Shown piece after piece: positions 13,000 to 25,400 of a DNA stretch of 64,000 nt. The stretch spans positions 1,555,001 to 1,619,000 of the forward strand of contig LR746273.1 in NCBI GenBank assembly GCA_902729315.2, in the 5' to 3' direction. Source of the stretch: Spirodela intermedia. Its lineage: Eukaryota; Streptophyta; Magnoliopsida; Alismatales; Araceae. The position numbers were made by a program, and so were the translations under genes. The notes under the pieces are model-generated. The model was not told the DNA's origin and did not search any database. It saw only the letters and a list, made by a program, of their open reading frames with translations. Position 1 is the first letter of the stretch, and each line of letters starts with the position of its first letter.

Positions 13000-14440
13000 G
13001 TGGTGGGTAATAATGTGAATCGGTAGGCAATTAGGTTGATATTTCTACAATCTAATAAGGTCTAAATAATGATACATATCTTTTTGTTTTGTTGACAACT
13101 TAGAAACTACGACCATAGGGTTTAAATTTGAGATAAACAAATTCTCCCACTTCATGAAGCAATTCTTGATGTTCAACATAAACTTGAGTTTTCATCCTTA
13201 TGTGTGAGTCAAATGATACTTTATTTATTTTAATATTACCTTATCCTATAAATTATTTTGAAAATGATGATTTTTATGACGAAGTGATACCTCATATTAT
13301 ATTAATATTTGGCTCATGGGAGCCACTTTTTCCAACTTCACAGCCCATCACCTTTGAAACAATGTAAATAAGTTTCTAGTAACTATGTATTAGTTTTAAT
13401 TTTTCATCCATCTATGGATAGTATGTTGTGTTGCAATAGAGTTTTTTACACTGCAACATGAAAAGCTTCCATCAAAACTGATTAATGAGTATCTGAATAC
13501 AGTCAATTATAGTAGAGTTAGTGAAGTCATAGATGATATCTTGCGTAAATATAATATAGCACCTTATTTACAGTGTAAGGATGTTTGAGTTATGTAATTG
13601 ACTAAACTTGTTCAATGTATCCACCACAACTAATTATAGAATTGTTGTCATTTGATATGGACACTCTTTCAATGGTAGAGTTGTAAAAAGTCTTCTTATA
13701 ATAAAGTTTAAAAATTATTCTATTGATAGGTTACAGATTATTCCACAAAGTTTTTAACATTTTATTTTATTCCACTCTAGTAGATCTATTGAACAAGTCA
13801 TTTGTATGTCTTTAGGAAACCTCTAGTGTCTACATTGAGTGGTAGCAAGGTACTCTTAAAGGATTATAATCAAAGTTATGCTCTTTGGGAGCACCAATCA
13901 CCCTCAATAAAGCACTAACATTTGATGGATGAAATATTTGAGCCATGTCATCATCCCTTACTCTGATTCCCATATTATGTGCTATTACTTTAGATTTTTT
14001 TAAGCCATTTTTTAAAAAATCTATGTCTAGATCTCAATTGAATGTCACTACTTTTGTTTGAACCTTTGCTTGTCTTGACATCCATGAGAACACATTTGCC
14101 CCCTTATTTTCTACCATTGTTTTGCACCTGATGTCAAGGTAGAATTCTATAAGTTTTGGTAACCATTATTTGATATTATCAAATAATTTTTCATTGTTCA
14201 AACAAAAATTTGAAGCTTTGTTGATCCATGTGAATGATGAAATGTTGATCTAATAGATAATGACTTCACTTTTGCATCACTAATATGATTGTCATCAATA
14301 ACATTCAAAGAATATTTTTACTTGATTTATGGCTGATAAAGATGACAAAAGTAAATTATGGGTTGACAATTTTACACGATCACTATCTTGATCTTGTGTA
14401 CTTCATGTTTCAACTTGTTGAAAAGGTGTAACATCTTCTC
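13000..14440 (-). mobile_element. Ty3/Gypsy RNase H-integrase remnant
   Basis: On the minus strand, about 14,300-14,050 reads like the end of RNase H (WLPKLIEFYLDI then NKGANVFSW, matching the family's KWL-KL-FDF-I and N-AADALS). Further down, about 13,680-13,300 contains LLETYLHCFKGDG followed by WKKWLP, the integrase segment normally reading LETYLRCF-GD and W-KWLPWAE. Many stops and frameshifts are present, so it is an inactive fossil. The domain order is that of Ty3/Gypsy (RNase H before integrase) in minus orientation. Confidence 0.7.
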
Positions 14441-15500
14441 AGAAGAAAAATCAGGCTAGAGCTCTTCAAGGTTGACTATGAAAAATTTCAAGATAGAGAT
14501 TGTTGAGACATTGCTCACATATCAATCAGGTACAACAAAGAGAACTATCAAAAGTTCATTGGGTTGTTGTCTCAAGGTGACTAAGCCTCCTGCTTTCACC
14601 ATTTGAGATCAGCCTCAACCATTACTTTGTCGATGCCGAGCAGCCTTCTCTTTGACTTCTGGAACTTATCAAGATCCTACTGTGGGGATAGGGTACTAAG
14701 ACATGTCTATTACCTCAACTAAGGGGAAATACATAGGAGGGAGAAGAGCCTTGTATAGCCTCTCTTCTCCTCTTCTTGGCTCGCAACTCTCTCTCTCTCT
14801 CTCTACTCATAGCCGAGTCCTCTCACATCGTAGCCTTGCAACAGCTCCCTCAGCTCCTCCTAGATGCTTCTCTCACTCAAAAGTCTCCCTCCTCTACAAG
14901 CTAGAGTCTCACTCTCTCTGCTGCTCTCGCATGCGCCTTCCTCTCTTCCTTCTCCTTATTTATGGAGGGAGAGGCCTGACAAACTTCCCCCTATTCAGCC
15001 TTCCTTTGTAACCGCCTTCCCTTGCAGATCCTTTCTTAGTCTGCTCAAGGGATCCTTTGATCTCCTCCCAAATCTGAGAGAATTGATCTAGCTCCGGAAA
15101 CCTCGTTCCTTCTGAATTTCTTTGGTTTGTTCGATGTGCTCCCTCGTGCTACGCGCCTGCCGCCCATGCCATGCGCGTCTGTGCCGTGCACTGAGGTTAA
15201 TGACCATCCATCCATTAACCTTGCTTTCCTTCATGTTAATTGCGAGGTTCTAATCCCAAAACTCTGGTCTATTGTTCCAAGACTGTAAAAATTATGTACT
15301 GGTCCAAAAGTAGAGCAGCAAGAGATATGGCTTTAATTTCTTTTTAGTCTATTTCAATGGGTATTATTGTAACTCTCTAGGGGATAAGAGGGGATAAAAA
15401 ATGAATTATTTTATAGCCCAATTTAGGATCTTTGACTTTTAGCCTAGTTATTAGGTTTCCTCTTTCCATACGTTCCTGTTCTCGGAAGAGCCCATTGACT
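14441..15500. other. CT-rich stretch, possible decayed LTR, no gene
   Basis: From about 14,700 to 15,010 there is pyrimidine-rich sequence whose long frames are Leu/Ser-rich translations of CT repeats. The stretch may be an LTR or untranslated region of a further retroelement, but no termini were found. Confidence 0.35.
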
Positions 15501-15998
15501 CGCTAGGGTCAGTATACTCTTGGGGGCGGCGGCTAAAATGGATGGTTGATTGTTCTTGGAATAACAGTAAAGGGAATTGAAGTTCCTCTACTCTCGAAAG
15601 AGCAAAAAAGGAGATCAACGATTGACTGGATCTATAACGTTAATCAAAGAGACAAGAAGCTAGATCTCGGAGGTCAGGTGAGTCTAATTTTTGCACTTGA
15701 ATTTATCTCTCATCCTGTAATCAATTTATCTACTATCGGATTTCATCTCTTGTGGCTTGTTAACCTCCCAATTTTATAATGTGGTGTGCCATAGTTAGGC
15801 AAGAACCACACATGATAAAGAACACATCAGTTCTGCGGCCTGAATCTTCCAAATTTGATGTTCCTACATGGTGCCGGCCGCTCACGTAGATCGCCGCGGC
15901 TGTGGAGAACATCGACCGAATGACCCGGTAACTGATCCTTTTTCGCCCCCTCCCGCTCACACAAAATCCTTCAAAAGAAACACAACACACCGATGAAT

Positions 15999-16059
<61 letters not shown>

Positions 16060-16871
16060 CAACAGTGAAGAGTCAGAGGTCCAGCAGTAGGACGCCCACC
16101 ACGGAGATTCATGCCGCAAGAATCACCGAAATTTCAATCCCCCCTCTCTTCTCCTCTGGCCCATGGACTTCGAGACTCAGTCAATGATTACCGTCGGCGA
16201 TACGGTTTAAGAGGGGAGAGTAGGCTTTTGAGATGTGATTTGGACGGCATACCTGATGGAGAATGGGCTCCCGGCAGCTGATCCTTCCCGATCGCATTCC
16301 CTCTCTCCCGAGTGTGCTCGGTGTTCTTTTTACCTTTCCCCTAGAGTTGATTTTCTTTTCCAGCATTTCAAGGTGCATAGTCAACGGTAGAGCGGGAGTA
16401 GCCGCTCGGGTTCACTGGGCTTATTCTTCGACTACGTGTAAATCATCAATGCTCTTGTCTTTCCAGACTACTGGTTGGGACAATTTCTTCTTTCTTCACA
16501 TCGCCGGGTTCGAGCTGTTTCCACCGTCACACCAGTTTTGTGGTCGTCCTCGGAAAAGGACAAGGAGCTACCTCCCAGAGATAAGAGAGAAGATTTGCTC
16601 GAGACTGGGTAGTAGACAAAGAAATCAACGATGTCAACAATCTGCCGACGTCTCTAATATTGACTGTTGCCCAATAGGATATACAGTCTTCTGGTTTACA
16701 CCGGATTTACTCTGTATTTGCCGAAGGAAAACAGAAGTCTTCATAATTTGTGAACTCTCTGGTGATCGAGCTTCGGCTTCTGCGTGATATAGCTGGATTT
16801 AATTCCTCACCAACTTTGCTACAGGTTCTTTGAAATCTGGTTTTGTCGTGACTGCTGGGAAGGGAGAAAAA
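15501..16871 (+). promoter_or_regulatory. Upstream region of the MCA-like gene, with (GA)n tract
   Basis: The region holds a (GA)n microsatellite at 16,002-16,059 and no conserved coding frame. A splice-donor-like GTGAGT at 15,678 and an acceptor-like TTTGCTACAG ending at 16,824 could frame a leader intron, leaving 47 bases of leader before the ATG at 16,872. This leader intron is a guess from splice signals only. Confidence 0.35.
16002..16059 (+). repeat. (GA)n microsatellite
   Basis: A perfect GA run of about 58 bp upstream of the MCA-like gene. Long antisense frames across it are low-complexity artefacts. Confidence 0.95.
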
Positions 16872-18890
16872 ATGTTAACATGGGAGCAACTGGGCGAGAT
16901 CGGAACCGCCGGCCAGCTAGTGGGTCTCGACGCCGTCCGCCTGATCGGGATGATCGTCCAGGCTGCTAACACGGCCCGCATGCACAAGACGAGCTGCCGG
17001 CAGTTCGCTCAGCACCTAAATCTGATCGGGAACCTACTGGAGCAACTCAAAATCTCGGAGCTGAAGAAATATCCGGAGACGCGAGAACCACTGGAGCAGC
17101 TGGAAGACGCTCTCAGAAGGTCTTACGTGCTGGTGAACAGTTGCCAGGACCGGAGCTACCTGTACCTACTGGCCATGGGACGGAATATCGTTGACCAATT
17201 TAAGAAGGCCCAGACCGAGATCGACCGGTATCTGAAGCTCGTCCCCCTCATCACTCTCGTTGACAATTCCAGAGTCAAGGTGGGCATTTTTCTTACATTC
17301 TTTGTCCGGTGATAGGAACCCATCAGTGCAAACACCTTTTTGGCATGTTCTTGCATAGTTGAAGTATATTAATGGTAATAAGAAGCTAGAGATGCATATG
17401 GCTGATGATAGCGCTATCGGTCTAGAGATCTTTTCGGTCTGATGATCTCTACCCCCAAATGCTACGACTGTTGTTCTTTCTTTTCACATAGAGTTTGTCT
17501 CCGATTTCTGATGCATATCATACTTGTTACAGTCGTCCTTTTTCTTAAATATTTTCATGTTTTCATACTTCTTCAGGAAAGGCTTGAATGCATTGAAAGG
17601 GATCAGTGTGAGTACACTTTGGACGAAGAGGACAGAAAGGTTCAAGATGTCATACTGAACCGTGATCCTTCTGATGAGGGTGCGATGGTGCTCAAGAGGT
17701 CCCTCTCTTTCTCGTACCCAAACTTGCCATTTGATAAGGCCCTGAAGGCAGAGAATGAGAAGCTTAGTTTAGAACTACAAAGATCACAGGATATCAGTCA
17801 CCGTGACGTCCTTCAGCATTTGCTTGTAGTGATTCAATACTTGGCAAATTCTCTAAAGGACAAGGATTCTCGGCTCGAGAACGCGAATAACGTGGAGGAA
17901 TCCCGTTCAAAGGCTCAGAGCATCAAGGAAAATGATTCTCGCCGGTGGTACATTCTCTTCTTAAAGATGTTTGCTTGAGTCCTCTTCGGGCCACATGTGA
18001 AGCGATAAATAACACATAGCACAAGAGTTTATCATTTCCGTCGCTTTATTCCTGATAGCTACCAGACCTTGTGCACCCTGACAATGGTGTTTACTCTGAC
18101 AAGCTCTTTCGGGGTGCACCCTGTTGCCATCTCAATCTCAGCAGGTGTGGTTCCTCAGTATCATCAGGCCATGACTCGATCTCAGCTGTCTCACACCGAC
18201 GCGAAGGATGGCGTTTTGGCCTGCTCGATTGTTTCGCAGAACCTTTTTTGTGTAAGTCAACTAAAAATCTCAGCTGCCATGATTCGGTTCTTGTTCATAG
18301 TATATTTGTCCATCGCATTATCTCGTATGATTTAGTTTCCATAGAATCCACTTGACATCTCGCAGGCATGAAGACGTTCCTGTGTCCCTGCGGAACTTTC
18401 TCTAAGATAGCGTCTGTTGCCAGAAATAGGCAAATATGTGTGTGTCTAATCCGATCGCAGGCATTATTAAGGTAAAGTTTGCTGGTTTTACTGATTACTG
18501 ACCTGCTCGATCGTTCATCAGCTCCAGGGAAGGCCTGTAGTCTTCTGATGGCATATTCATTGATTCTATCTTGCTGCTGTTACACCTGCTGCGTGAGGAG
18601 GAAGCTTCGCAAGATGCTGAACATCACGGTAATCATACTCTCACCCCTTTTGTGGAAACCGAGTTAGTGACGGTACATCTCTGTAATTACCTTGTGATTA
18701 GCTCTCAAAGTCAACATACTCTGAGAATTTTCTCCCGTGTCGGTGGCAGGGTGGACTTTGCGATGACTTCTTGTCCCACTTGATCTGTTGCTACTGCGCG
18801 CTAGTCCAAGAATGGCGAGAGGTGGAGGCCCGTGGAATCCATGGGAAGACCAAGACTAGCCCGCCATCCCTCCAGCGCATGGAATCGTAG
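16872..18890 (+). CDS. MCA1: MCA-type (Mid1-complementing activity) Ca2+-permeable channel-like protein with PLAC8 domain
   Basis: Six exons are inferred: 16872-17279, 17577-17944, 18145-18251, 18366-18437, 18522-18628 and 18750-18890. Phases add to an open frame of 400 residues (the family has about 420). Family role: plasma-membrane protein promoting Ca2+ influx on mechanical stress. Seen here: the N-terminal MCA domain (about 1-136), including GLDAVRLIG whose Asp20 matches the Asp needed in Arabidopsis MCA1 (NCRQ-type motif here SCRQFAQHLNLIGNLLEQLK). A charged EF-hand-like segment and a coiled coil follow (about 137-250). The C-terminal Cys-rich PLAC8 region (about 275-375) contains LMAYSLILSCCCYTCCVRRK. 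The linker before PLAC8 is short, and the usual CC(S)EP motif reads CFAEP. The start was chosen because conservation begins two codons later. Exon 3's acceptor is the least certain boundary. Confidence 0.9.
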
Positions 18891-19424
18891 CAAGCGATGA
18901 GGTCTCCTCTCTCTCTCTCTCTTACAGTCTGGGAGCATGTTGGGCCGGGGCTCGCCCATATCCTGTACGGGCCCCAGAATGAGGGTTCGCAGAGGGGTCC
19001 CAGGCCTGGGCCTATTGCTTTATTCTCAGGCCCGAGCCCGTGAAATCGGGCGTAGAAGTACTCATAATGACTAGATTCCCCTTCTGTTTCAGGAGACAAG
19101 TCGCCGCTATTCGGGAACATGTAGCTTCTAGGCTCTCGACACGTGTTATTGTAAATTGAGATTTTATTATTCTGTCGTTATCTTTACGACTAGATGGATT
19201 TACTTACGTGGATATTCAAGTGGCACGTTTAATTAAAAGCGTACTGTTCCCGCCTCTCTCTCTCTCCGCGCCTGGCTTTCCGTTTTAATCGGCGACCGTT
19301 CACTGGAGTTGTTGCTTGCCTTAAATGGTGGGTCTCAGAGCAAATTGGGTCTTGCACTCCTACTCGTCCTCCGCTCTCTCTTTCTCTCTCTGGCTGGGGT
19401 TTCTTCGGCTGTGTGAGGGGGAGC
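18891..19424 (+). promoter_or_regulatory. MCA-SKP1 intergenic region (SKP1 promoter)
   Basis: The 534 bp between the MCA stop and the SKP1 ATG contain two CT tracts, at 18,905-18,922 and 19,370-19,390. Between them lie several GGGCC/GGCCC motifs around 18,945-19,050. The corresponding interval in the duplicated copy at 26.7-26.8 kb is only 88 bp. Confidence 0.6.
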
Positions 19425-20485
19425 ATGTCGAATGACTCGCCGACGGCCGATTCGAAGACGCTGATGCTGCGGAGCTCCGACGGGGGGGTCTTCGTGGTGG
19501 ATGAGGCTGTGGCCATGGAGTCGGTGACGATAAGGAACATGATTGAGGACGACTGCACAGAAAACGGCATCCCGCTCCCCAATGTCACGGGGCGGGTCCT
19601 GGCGATGGTGATTGAGTTCTGCAAGAGGCACACGGAGGGGTCTTCCCAGGGCGGCAGCGGATTTGGAGGAGGCGGGGAGGAGGATCTCAAGGCCTGGGAC
19701 GCCAGTTTTGTGAAAGTCGATCGGGCCACACTCTTCGACCTTATTCTGGTGAGAGACGCCAGTTTCCCTCGCATGAGTAATGCCCCTCTAATTTGGCGTT
19801 GATCTTATGGAATTAGTAATTCTCGTTCTCCGTTTCTCATCTTCCCGACGATTCATCTAGTTACCTGTTCGTCATTTTCTGACAACTGGCGATTCGATTC
19901 GATTCGATCCGATCTTCATTTATTACCCAACGAGATGGATGTAGGGATCTACTGTTCAGGATTCGTATGATTCCGTTATCATGATTATGACGGAGTTTTG
20001 GAGTCTTTGATCTATTGCCCTCTGGGGCTTGTCCGGTGTATTTCCCATGCGGAGGCTTTCACTGAAAGCTGATCTACTTGCAATGAGAACTCCATTGGAT
20101 TTTTCCTCCAGTTGGGATAAACTGGCGTCCAGGTAGCGTCCATTAAATCTAAATCGGAATATTTTCCAAATACGAGAAAGTTACATGTTGGCTTATGCTG
20201 TTTATTCCTTGATTCATCGATTATACCTTAGTAACATGTATCGAAATTTCGGTTCGTTTTCCTGTGCCAATGTTTCTTCCACAGCCTTGCAAATTGTCAT
20301 TTCGTTTATAATTTTTTTGTGTATTGGTTCTCTCCCGACTAAAAACATACGAGTATAAATCGACACAATATGCTTGCAGATCTGTAGTGGATAAAATGAG
20401 TCAAACTGAAGAACAGTTATGTAGGTCAGGATGGCGTTCTTGGTATTGTATTTGGGTTTAATTACCTTTCATCATCAACATCATC

Positions 20486-20535
<50 letters not shown>

Positions 20536-21239
20536 ATGTGGTTTCCTCCTCCTGTGACTACCCCTCTCGTCTGCTTTCATATCGTTGTCTGCTTTTCTCC
20601 CCTCTTTCTCATCTGCTTTCTTATCATTGTCTGATTTTGTCTTTTCATCACGAGAGAATCATAATGCTACCTTCGGTCATAATCACGGTTACATCACACT
20701 AGATTTAGGTTATCTTGTGGCAAGTTGAATTCTATGCCTGTTTTCAAAAAATCGGGAACGAAATCGAGATATAGATAATGATTTTGTTCCTGATGTCATA
20801 AAAATACTCGTTTATCTCGCATGTTCGGGGGATTCGATAATTTTCTATCGCAAATATCTACTTAATTCATCAAGTTTTCCTTCTTTGAATCTTTCCCCAA
20901 TCTCGGTAACTTTTTATCGCAAATATCAGCTTAATTCATCAAGTTTTCCTTCTTTGAATCTTTCCCCAATCTCGGTGGCATTGCAGTCGATTCCAGCGCG
21001 TTTCAACAAATATTGGTGAATGTCGATGGCTTATGTGCTATGATTCTTATGTGGTGTTCTCGCAGGCTGCGAACTATCTGAACATCAAGAGTCTGCTCGA
21101 CCTGACCTGCCAGACCGTCGCAGACATGATCAAAGGGAAGACCCCCGAGGAGATCAGGAAGACCTTCAACATCAAGAACGACTTCACCCCGGAGGAAGAG
21201 GAAGAGGTGCGCCGGGAGAACCAGTGGGCCTTTGAATAA
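19425..21239 (+). CDS. SKP1: SKP1-like protein, core subunit of SCF E3 ubiquitin ligases
   Basis: Two exons, 19425-19748 and 21066-21239, join at the conserved plant SKP1 intron position (LIL then AANYLNIK) and give 165 residues. The protein bridges CUL1 and F-box proteins. Residues about 10-75 form the BTB/POZ-like fold (LRSSDG, then IPLPNVTG and VIEFCKRH). The C-terminal part is nearly the plant consensus: [20 protein letters not shown], then [20 protein letters not shown] and the terminal WAFE. The loop before DLKAWDA is Gly/Ser-rich. The start is the ATG at 19,425; the frame is open a little further upstream but without another ATG. The 1.3 kb intron contains a (CT)n tract and a 69-bp tandem duplication just before the acceptor. 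The first exon and part of the intron have a second copy at 26.8-27.9 kb. Confidence 0.95.
20487..20530 (+). repeat. (CT)n microsatellite in SKP1 intron
   Basis: An uninterrupted CT run. Homology between the two MCA-SKP1 copies ends at this tract and at its partner at 27,800-27,888. Confidence 0.9.
20842..20979 (+). repeat. 69-bp tandem duplication in SKP1 intron
   Basis: Two almost identical 69-bp units (TATCGCAAATATC at 20,846 and again at 20,915) end shortly before the exon 2 acceptor. They duplicate a pyrimidine-rich stretch that includes CTTTCCCCAATCTCGGT. Confidence 0.85.
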
Positions 21240-21367
21240 TACGCTGGATGGCTTTGCCGGCATGGTGGATGAATGGAGTCGTCTTCCTCGACAATGGACT
21301 TCCTCAAGGACCTGTCTGAGCACCTCTCTTCTTAGCTTGATATGAGATTAGATATTATCTCATCGTA

Positions 21368-21416
<49 letters not shown>

Positions 21417-21539
21417 AATAGTCACAAACAGAGCATTTCTTGTCATTTTTCAGTATGTGAATAGCATTACTGTGAACGTCGGAATGTACCTTGGGAAGAA
21501 GATCTGACATTAAGGTATCGTTACTCTAGGAGACTGATG

Positions 21540-21597
<58 letters not shown>

Positions 21598-21999
21598 AGG
21601 GAGGGAGAGGAGCTGGAGGGGAGAGATGGCCCAATAATGACAATAAGGATGAGGGACAATATGGAGAGGGAGAACTAATAAGACGAGAAAGAAGCATGAC
21701 AAGGAGATAACATCTGCAGTCTGCAGGAAGAATTTTTGTTGATAGACCAAGTTTGAGATGGTCAGTATCTAAGCTTCTCCTTAGAGAGATGGCTTTAAAA
21801 TACTCACTGGCTTCCTTGGTGACGTGGTACCCTACTCATAATGCTTTGCTGGGGGTCGGGCCATTTTGATCCCTGTGTCGTCTTGACATCTTCTGCCGTC
21901 CAACTTTCTTGTCGTTGACAGAGAGTCATCTTCCCCAAGTGATAGTCATGATCGTTTCCAATATAGATGCCCTCAAGAGGAGAGTATCTCATCAATACT
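21240..21999. other. SKP1 3' region with two opposite microsatellites
   Basis: A (CT)n run lies at 21,371-21,415 and a (GA)n run at 21,541-21,594, an inverted pair about 125 bp apart. No second gene is recognised before the transposon remnant. Confidence 0.6.
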
Positions 22000-24900
22000 C
22001 CCGGCTTGGACTTTTACCTTGTCTGCTAGGTAAAATTCAAGAAACTGCTGGTGAATGTCTCAGCTTGATTCCCAGGTGGCTTTTAAAGTAAGGAGGTACT
22101 TCCATTTTATTAGAACCTTGTTCTCATTTGGTCAAAATAATTGCCTAATTAAGGTCATCATCCATGAGGAGAGGTATGTGAGGACTTTACAAGTTTGTCA
22201 TGTAGGCTTTCTTCAATTGCAACACATTGAATATAGGGTTAAGGCTTGTTGTTGCTAGGAGATTCAGATGATAGGCCACTAATCCAATGCATTGAAACAC
22301 TATGGCTTGTAATAACCCACCATTACTGCCAAAGCCAAAATTAGATGAGATTATTGATAGCAAATTATAAACTCCCGATGCTTTTGGTCCATAAAAGCCT
22401 TCCTTCAAGCTTAGACATGGGCCAGATGAAGTTTGAGTTAGTCAAGTGTCACATTCCAATCATGTAGTTATCACCTCACCTCATTGGTGTTATAGACTGC
22501 GAGCCATGTCATATTAGGGCCAACATCTCTCACCCATATATGATTTTGAAGGTTACCATTCTTGACAACAAATTAAAATTCTTGCTAACCCAAAACTCTG
22601 TCCAAATGAGTTTAGGCCTTAGTTGACTACTTCTGTCTGACCCACAATCTATAAATGATATGTGCATTTTCATTACAATGTCAACTTTAGTAATTTAGAT
22701 AGTTTCATCTAGAAGGGGCTCATAAAGGCTCTATCATGAGTGTTGATTGAGGCTAGAATCTCATGTAATGAATATGCAAGAGATCTCGAGTTGTGTAAAT
22801 ATGTGTTTAATGGGTGAGAAATGAGCATAATTGCTCAATCTATCAACCATTGCTAATATAGAGTTGAAACTATCAAATTTTGGTAGATCTTCTATGAAAT
22901 CTTTTGAAATGTCTCTCATATTTTCTTTGTAATGGGCAAAGGTTATAGCAACCTAGTTGGAGGAGAGAGGGAGTACATTTTATTCTATTAGCAGATGGGG
23001 CAAGACTCACATACTGTCTAACAGTGTTGTTCATTTCAATACAATGCATATCTTGAATGTTTAACTTATAAATTCTCAAGAAGTCAGAGTCTCCTTCAAA
23101 AACTTTAGAGAGTAAAAATAAGTTACGTGAGATTATCAATCATCTTTGGCAGAACAATAATTCTTGATGAAGCGAATAATTGTTGCATTAGCCTTGACCC
23201 TATGGAAGCTCTTCATTGATCCACGAGAGGTAAGGATCGTAAAGTGGCTCATGGGCAATGTAGTTATGTCGAATAGTTCTACCCATGATGGTTATGTAGC
23301 TTGGATCGTGATCCAATCAGCCCACATTGATGGTGCATCAATAATTTTATTTTTGGTCCCCACTTTGTAATAAATTTAAAACTCTAAGTTGAGAATTTTA
23401 GAAAGTCACTTCTAGTAATCGTGAAGTGCACATTATTATTCTAAGATAAATGTCAAGTTATATTAGTATGTAAACATAATAAATTTTCTTCCTAAGAAAT
23501 AATACTTCTGCTTGACTATAGTGAGGACAATGACCATTAGCTTTCTTTCTTAAATAATCTTTAGCTTGTTGACCAAAATAAGGCCTACCTGAATAACATA
23601 ATTGAACATCATTGATATATGAGGGCATCTTTCACTTAGTCACTTGAAGCATCCTCTTTCAATTCAAATTACCAAGTAAATTTGTGAGGCCCAAGATGGA
23701 TGTCAAGATGAGGTTTATTTTAAGAGTTTGAAGGTTATCTATGTTCTGAAATTCTAAAAAAATATGTCTTTCAATTGTTGAGTCAATGTCTAGATGAAAG
23801 ACTCATTTCTTACAATGAATCAATGATAATAGTCAATGTCGCTTTCTAAGTTTGTGAAGATTTCTTGGAGATAGTCATTGTAACACAACCTCCACTTTGC
23901 TCTGGTCAACCAAGACATCTTATATGGATATCTGGTGACTTAGGTAGGCTACATTTCATCACTCAAAAGCATATTTCTTTGGGGGGTGATTTGTAGTTGA
24001 TGAACTAAAAGGGTGGTGAATATCATACTTAAGTGTTTTTCAAAGAATGTCATCAAAGAAAATTAAGATAAGGATGTGGTTCATGAGGGCTTAAAAGGTC
24101 ACCAGTGCAATTAAAAATACAAAGGAAGTGAAGAGGGAACTCGTAGCAGCCCTCATGTGGGTCATATACAATCTTTGAAATGTCTTTAGTTTTTATCAAA
24201 AATCTAATGGTAGTATAATCATATCTCTAGTTTTGAGAAAATTATTGTATCATGCAGTTCATTGAACAACTCCTCAATGACATGAATCAAGTGTTAATCA
24301 AGCCTCATAACTTTGTTTAGAATGTTGTAGTCTATGCAGCAATAAAAACTACCATATTTCCTCCTAGCACATAGAGTTGGGCTGGAATATGAATCATTTG
24401 TGCTAGATGATCCTCACAGTCAACATCTATGAGCCAACTTCTTAATCTCTCTTTTCAAGAAATATGGTAACAAAAAAGCCTTATGTTGATCAGTGTCATA
24501 TTGGCCTTTGGGAGTATCATGTGGTCCACTTCACTAATTGGGGGTAATTTGATATGTGGTTTAAATACAATGACAAATCAATCTCAAAAGTGATCATTGA
24601 GGATGGTTCCTTTTGGCTTGTCCATAAGGCTATGGCCTCTTGTTTGAATTGAAAGAACTTAACAACTAATACTCTTTGTTTAAGTACTTTGGATAAAAAT
24701 TTAAGTAAAATACTTGACATTGTTGGGGTATTGTATGTAAAGTGATTCACTCATCTTCAATCATTTGAGTGAGCATTCAATTTTTGAAGTTAGGCTCATT
24801 TTTTTGATAGAATTCAACTCGTTTAATCCCAACACTAGGTTGATAATTTATAGAAGAACGATTAAGAAGTTTTCCTTCACCATAAAAACCTATAGGTCTA

Positions 24901-25400
24901 GAATGATTTCATCATGGTCAATTGCTCTTTATACCTTCTCAAATATTTCTATAATGACTTAGAAATGTGAAATGGTCATATAAGATACTTGATGTGAGGA
25001 GCTTTCTATGATCTAAAATTATGAGTAGTCTTGATGACAATGAGGATCATGACTTATATTTTGCTGATTTTTGTTAAAATTTGAGGAGTTAATTAAAAAT
25101 TCTTCAACTAGTGAGCTAGTTGATACTTCTACGTTAGAGAAGTCATCTTCCTCAGTACAATTGTCATTGTCTTTATTATCCTCAGTGTTAAGTGGTGCAT
25201 CTTTATAGATCATTAGTGTATGTAGCTCTCGCCAACAATAGTGTTCAGTCAAGTATTTCTAGTTACAAGATAAGCATAGACCCAAGGGGCATCATGATTT
25301 AATTTTTATGGGTGAAAGATGAAACCTCTAATTTCTCACATTATGAGGTATTTATGTGACCATAATGTTGCTCCTATTATCACCATGTGTGGTTTTAAGG
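22000..25400 (-). mobile_element. Decayed Ty3/Gypsy pol (protease linker, RT, RNase H, integrase, chromodomain-like end)
   Basis: On the minus strand, domains follow one another in Ty3/Gypsy order. About 24,480-24,200 carries reverse transcriptase (KREIKKLAH, then SYSSPTLCARRKYGSFYCC-DYN-LNKV). About 24,060-23,850 continues it (FFDDIL, later SKVEVV). RNase H-like sequence follows at about 23,650-23,500. Integrase lies at 23,130-22,800 (SLLQLGCYNLCPLQRKYE, equivalent to GLLQPLPIP, then a decayed MV-DRL-YAHF). A C-terminal PIFNVLQLKKAY near 22,220 matches the PVFHVSQLKK of the integrase C-terminus. Frames are broken by many stops, so the element is dead. LTRs were not identified. Confidence 0.8.
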
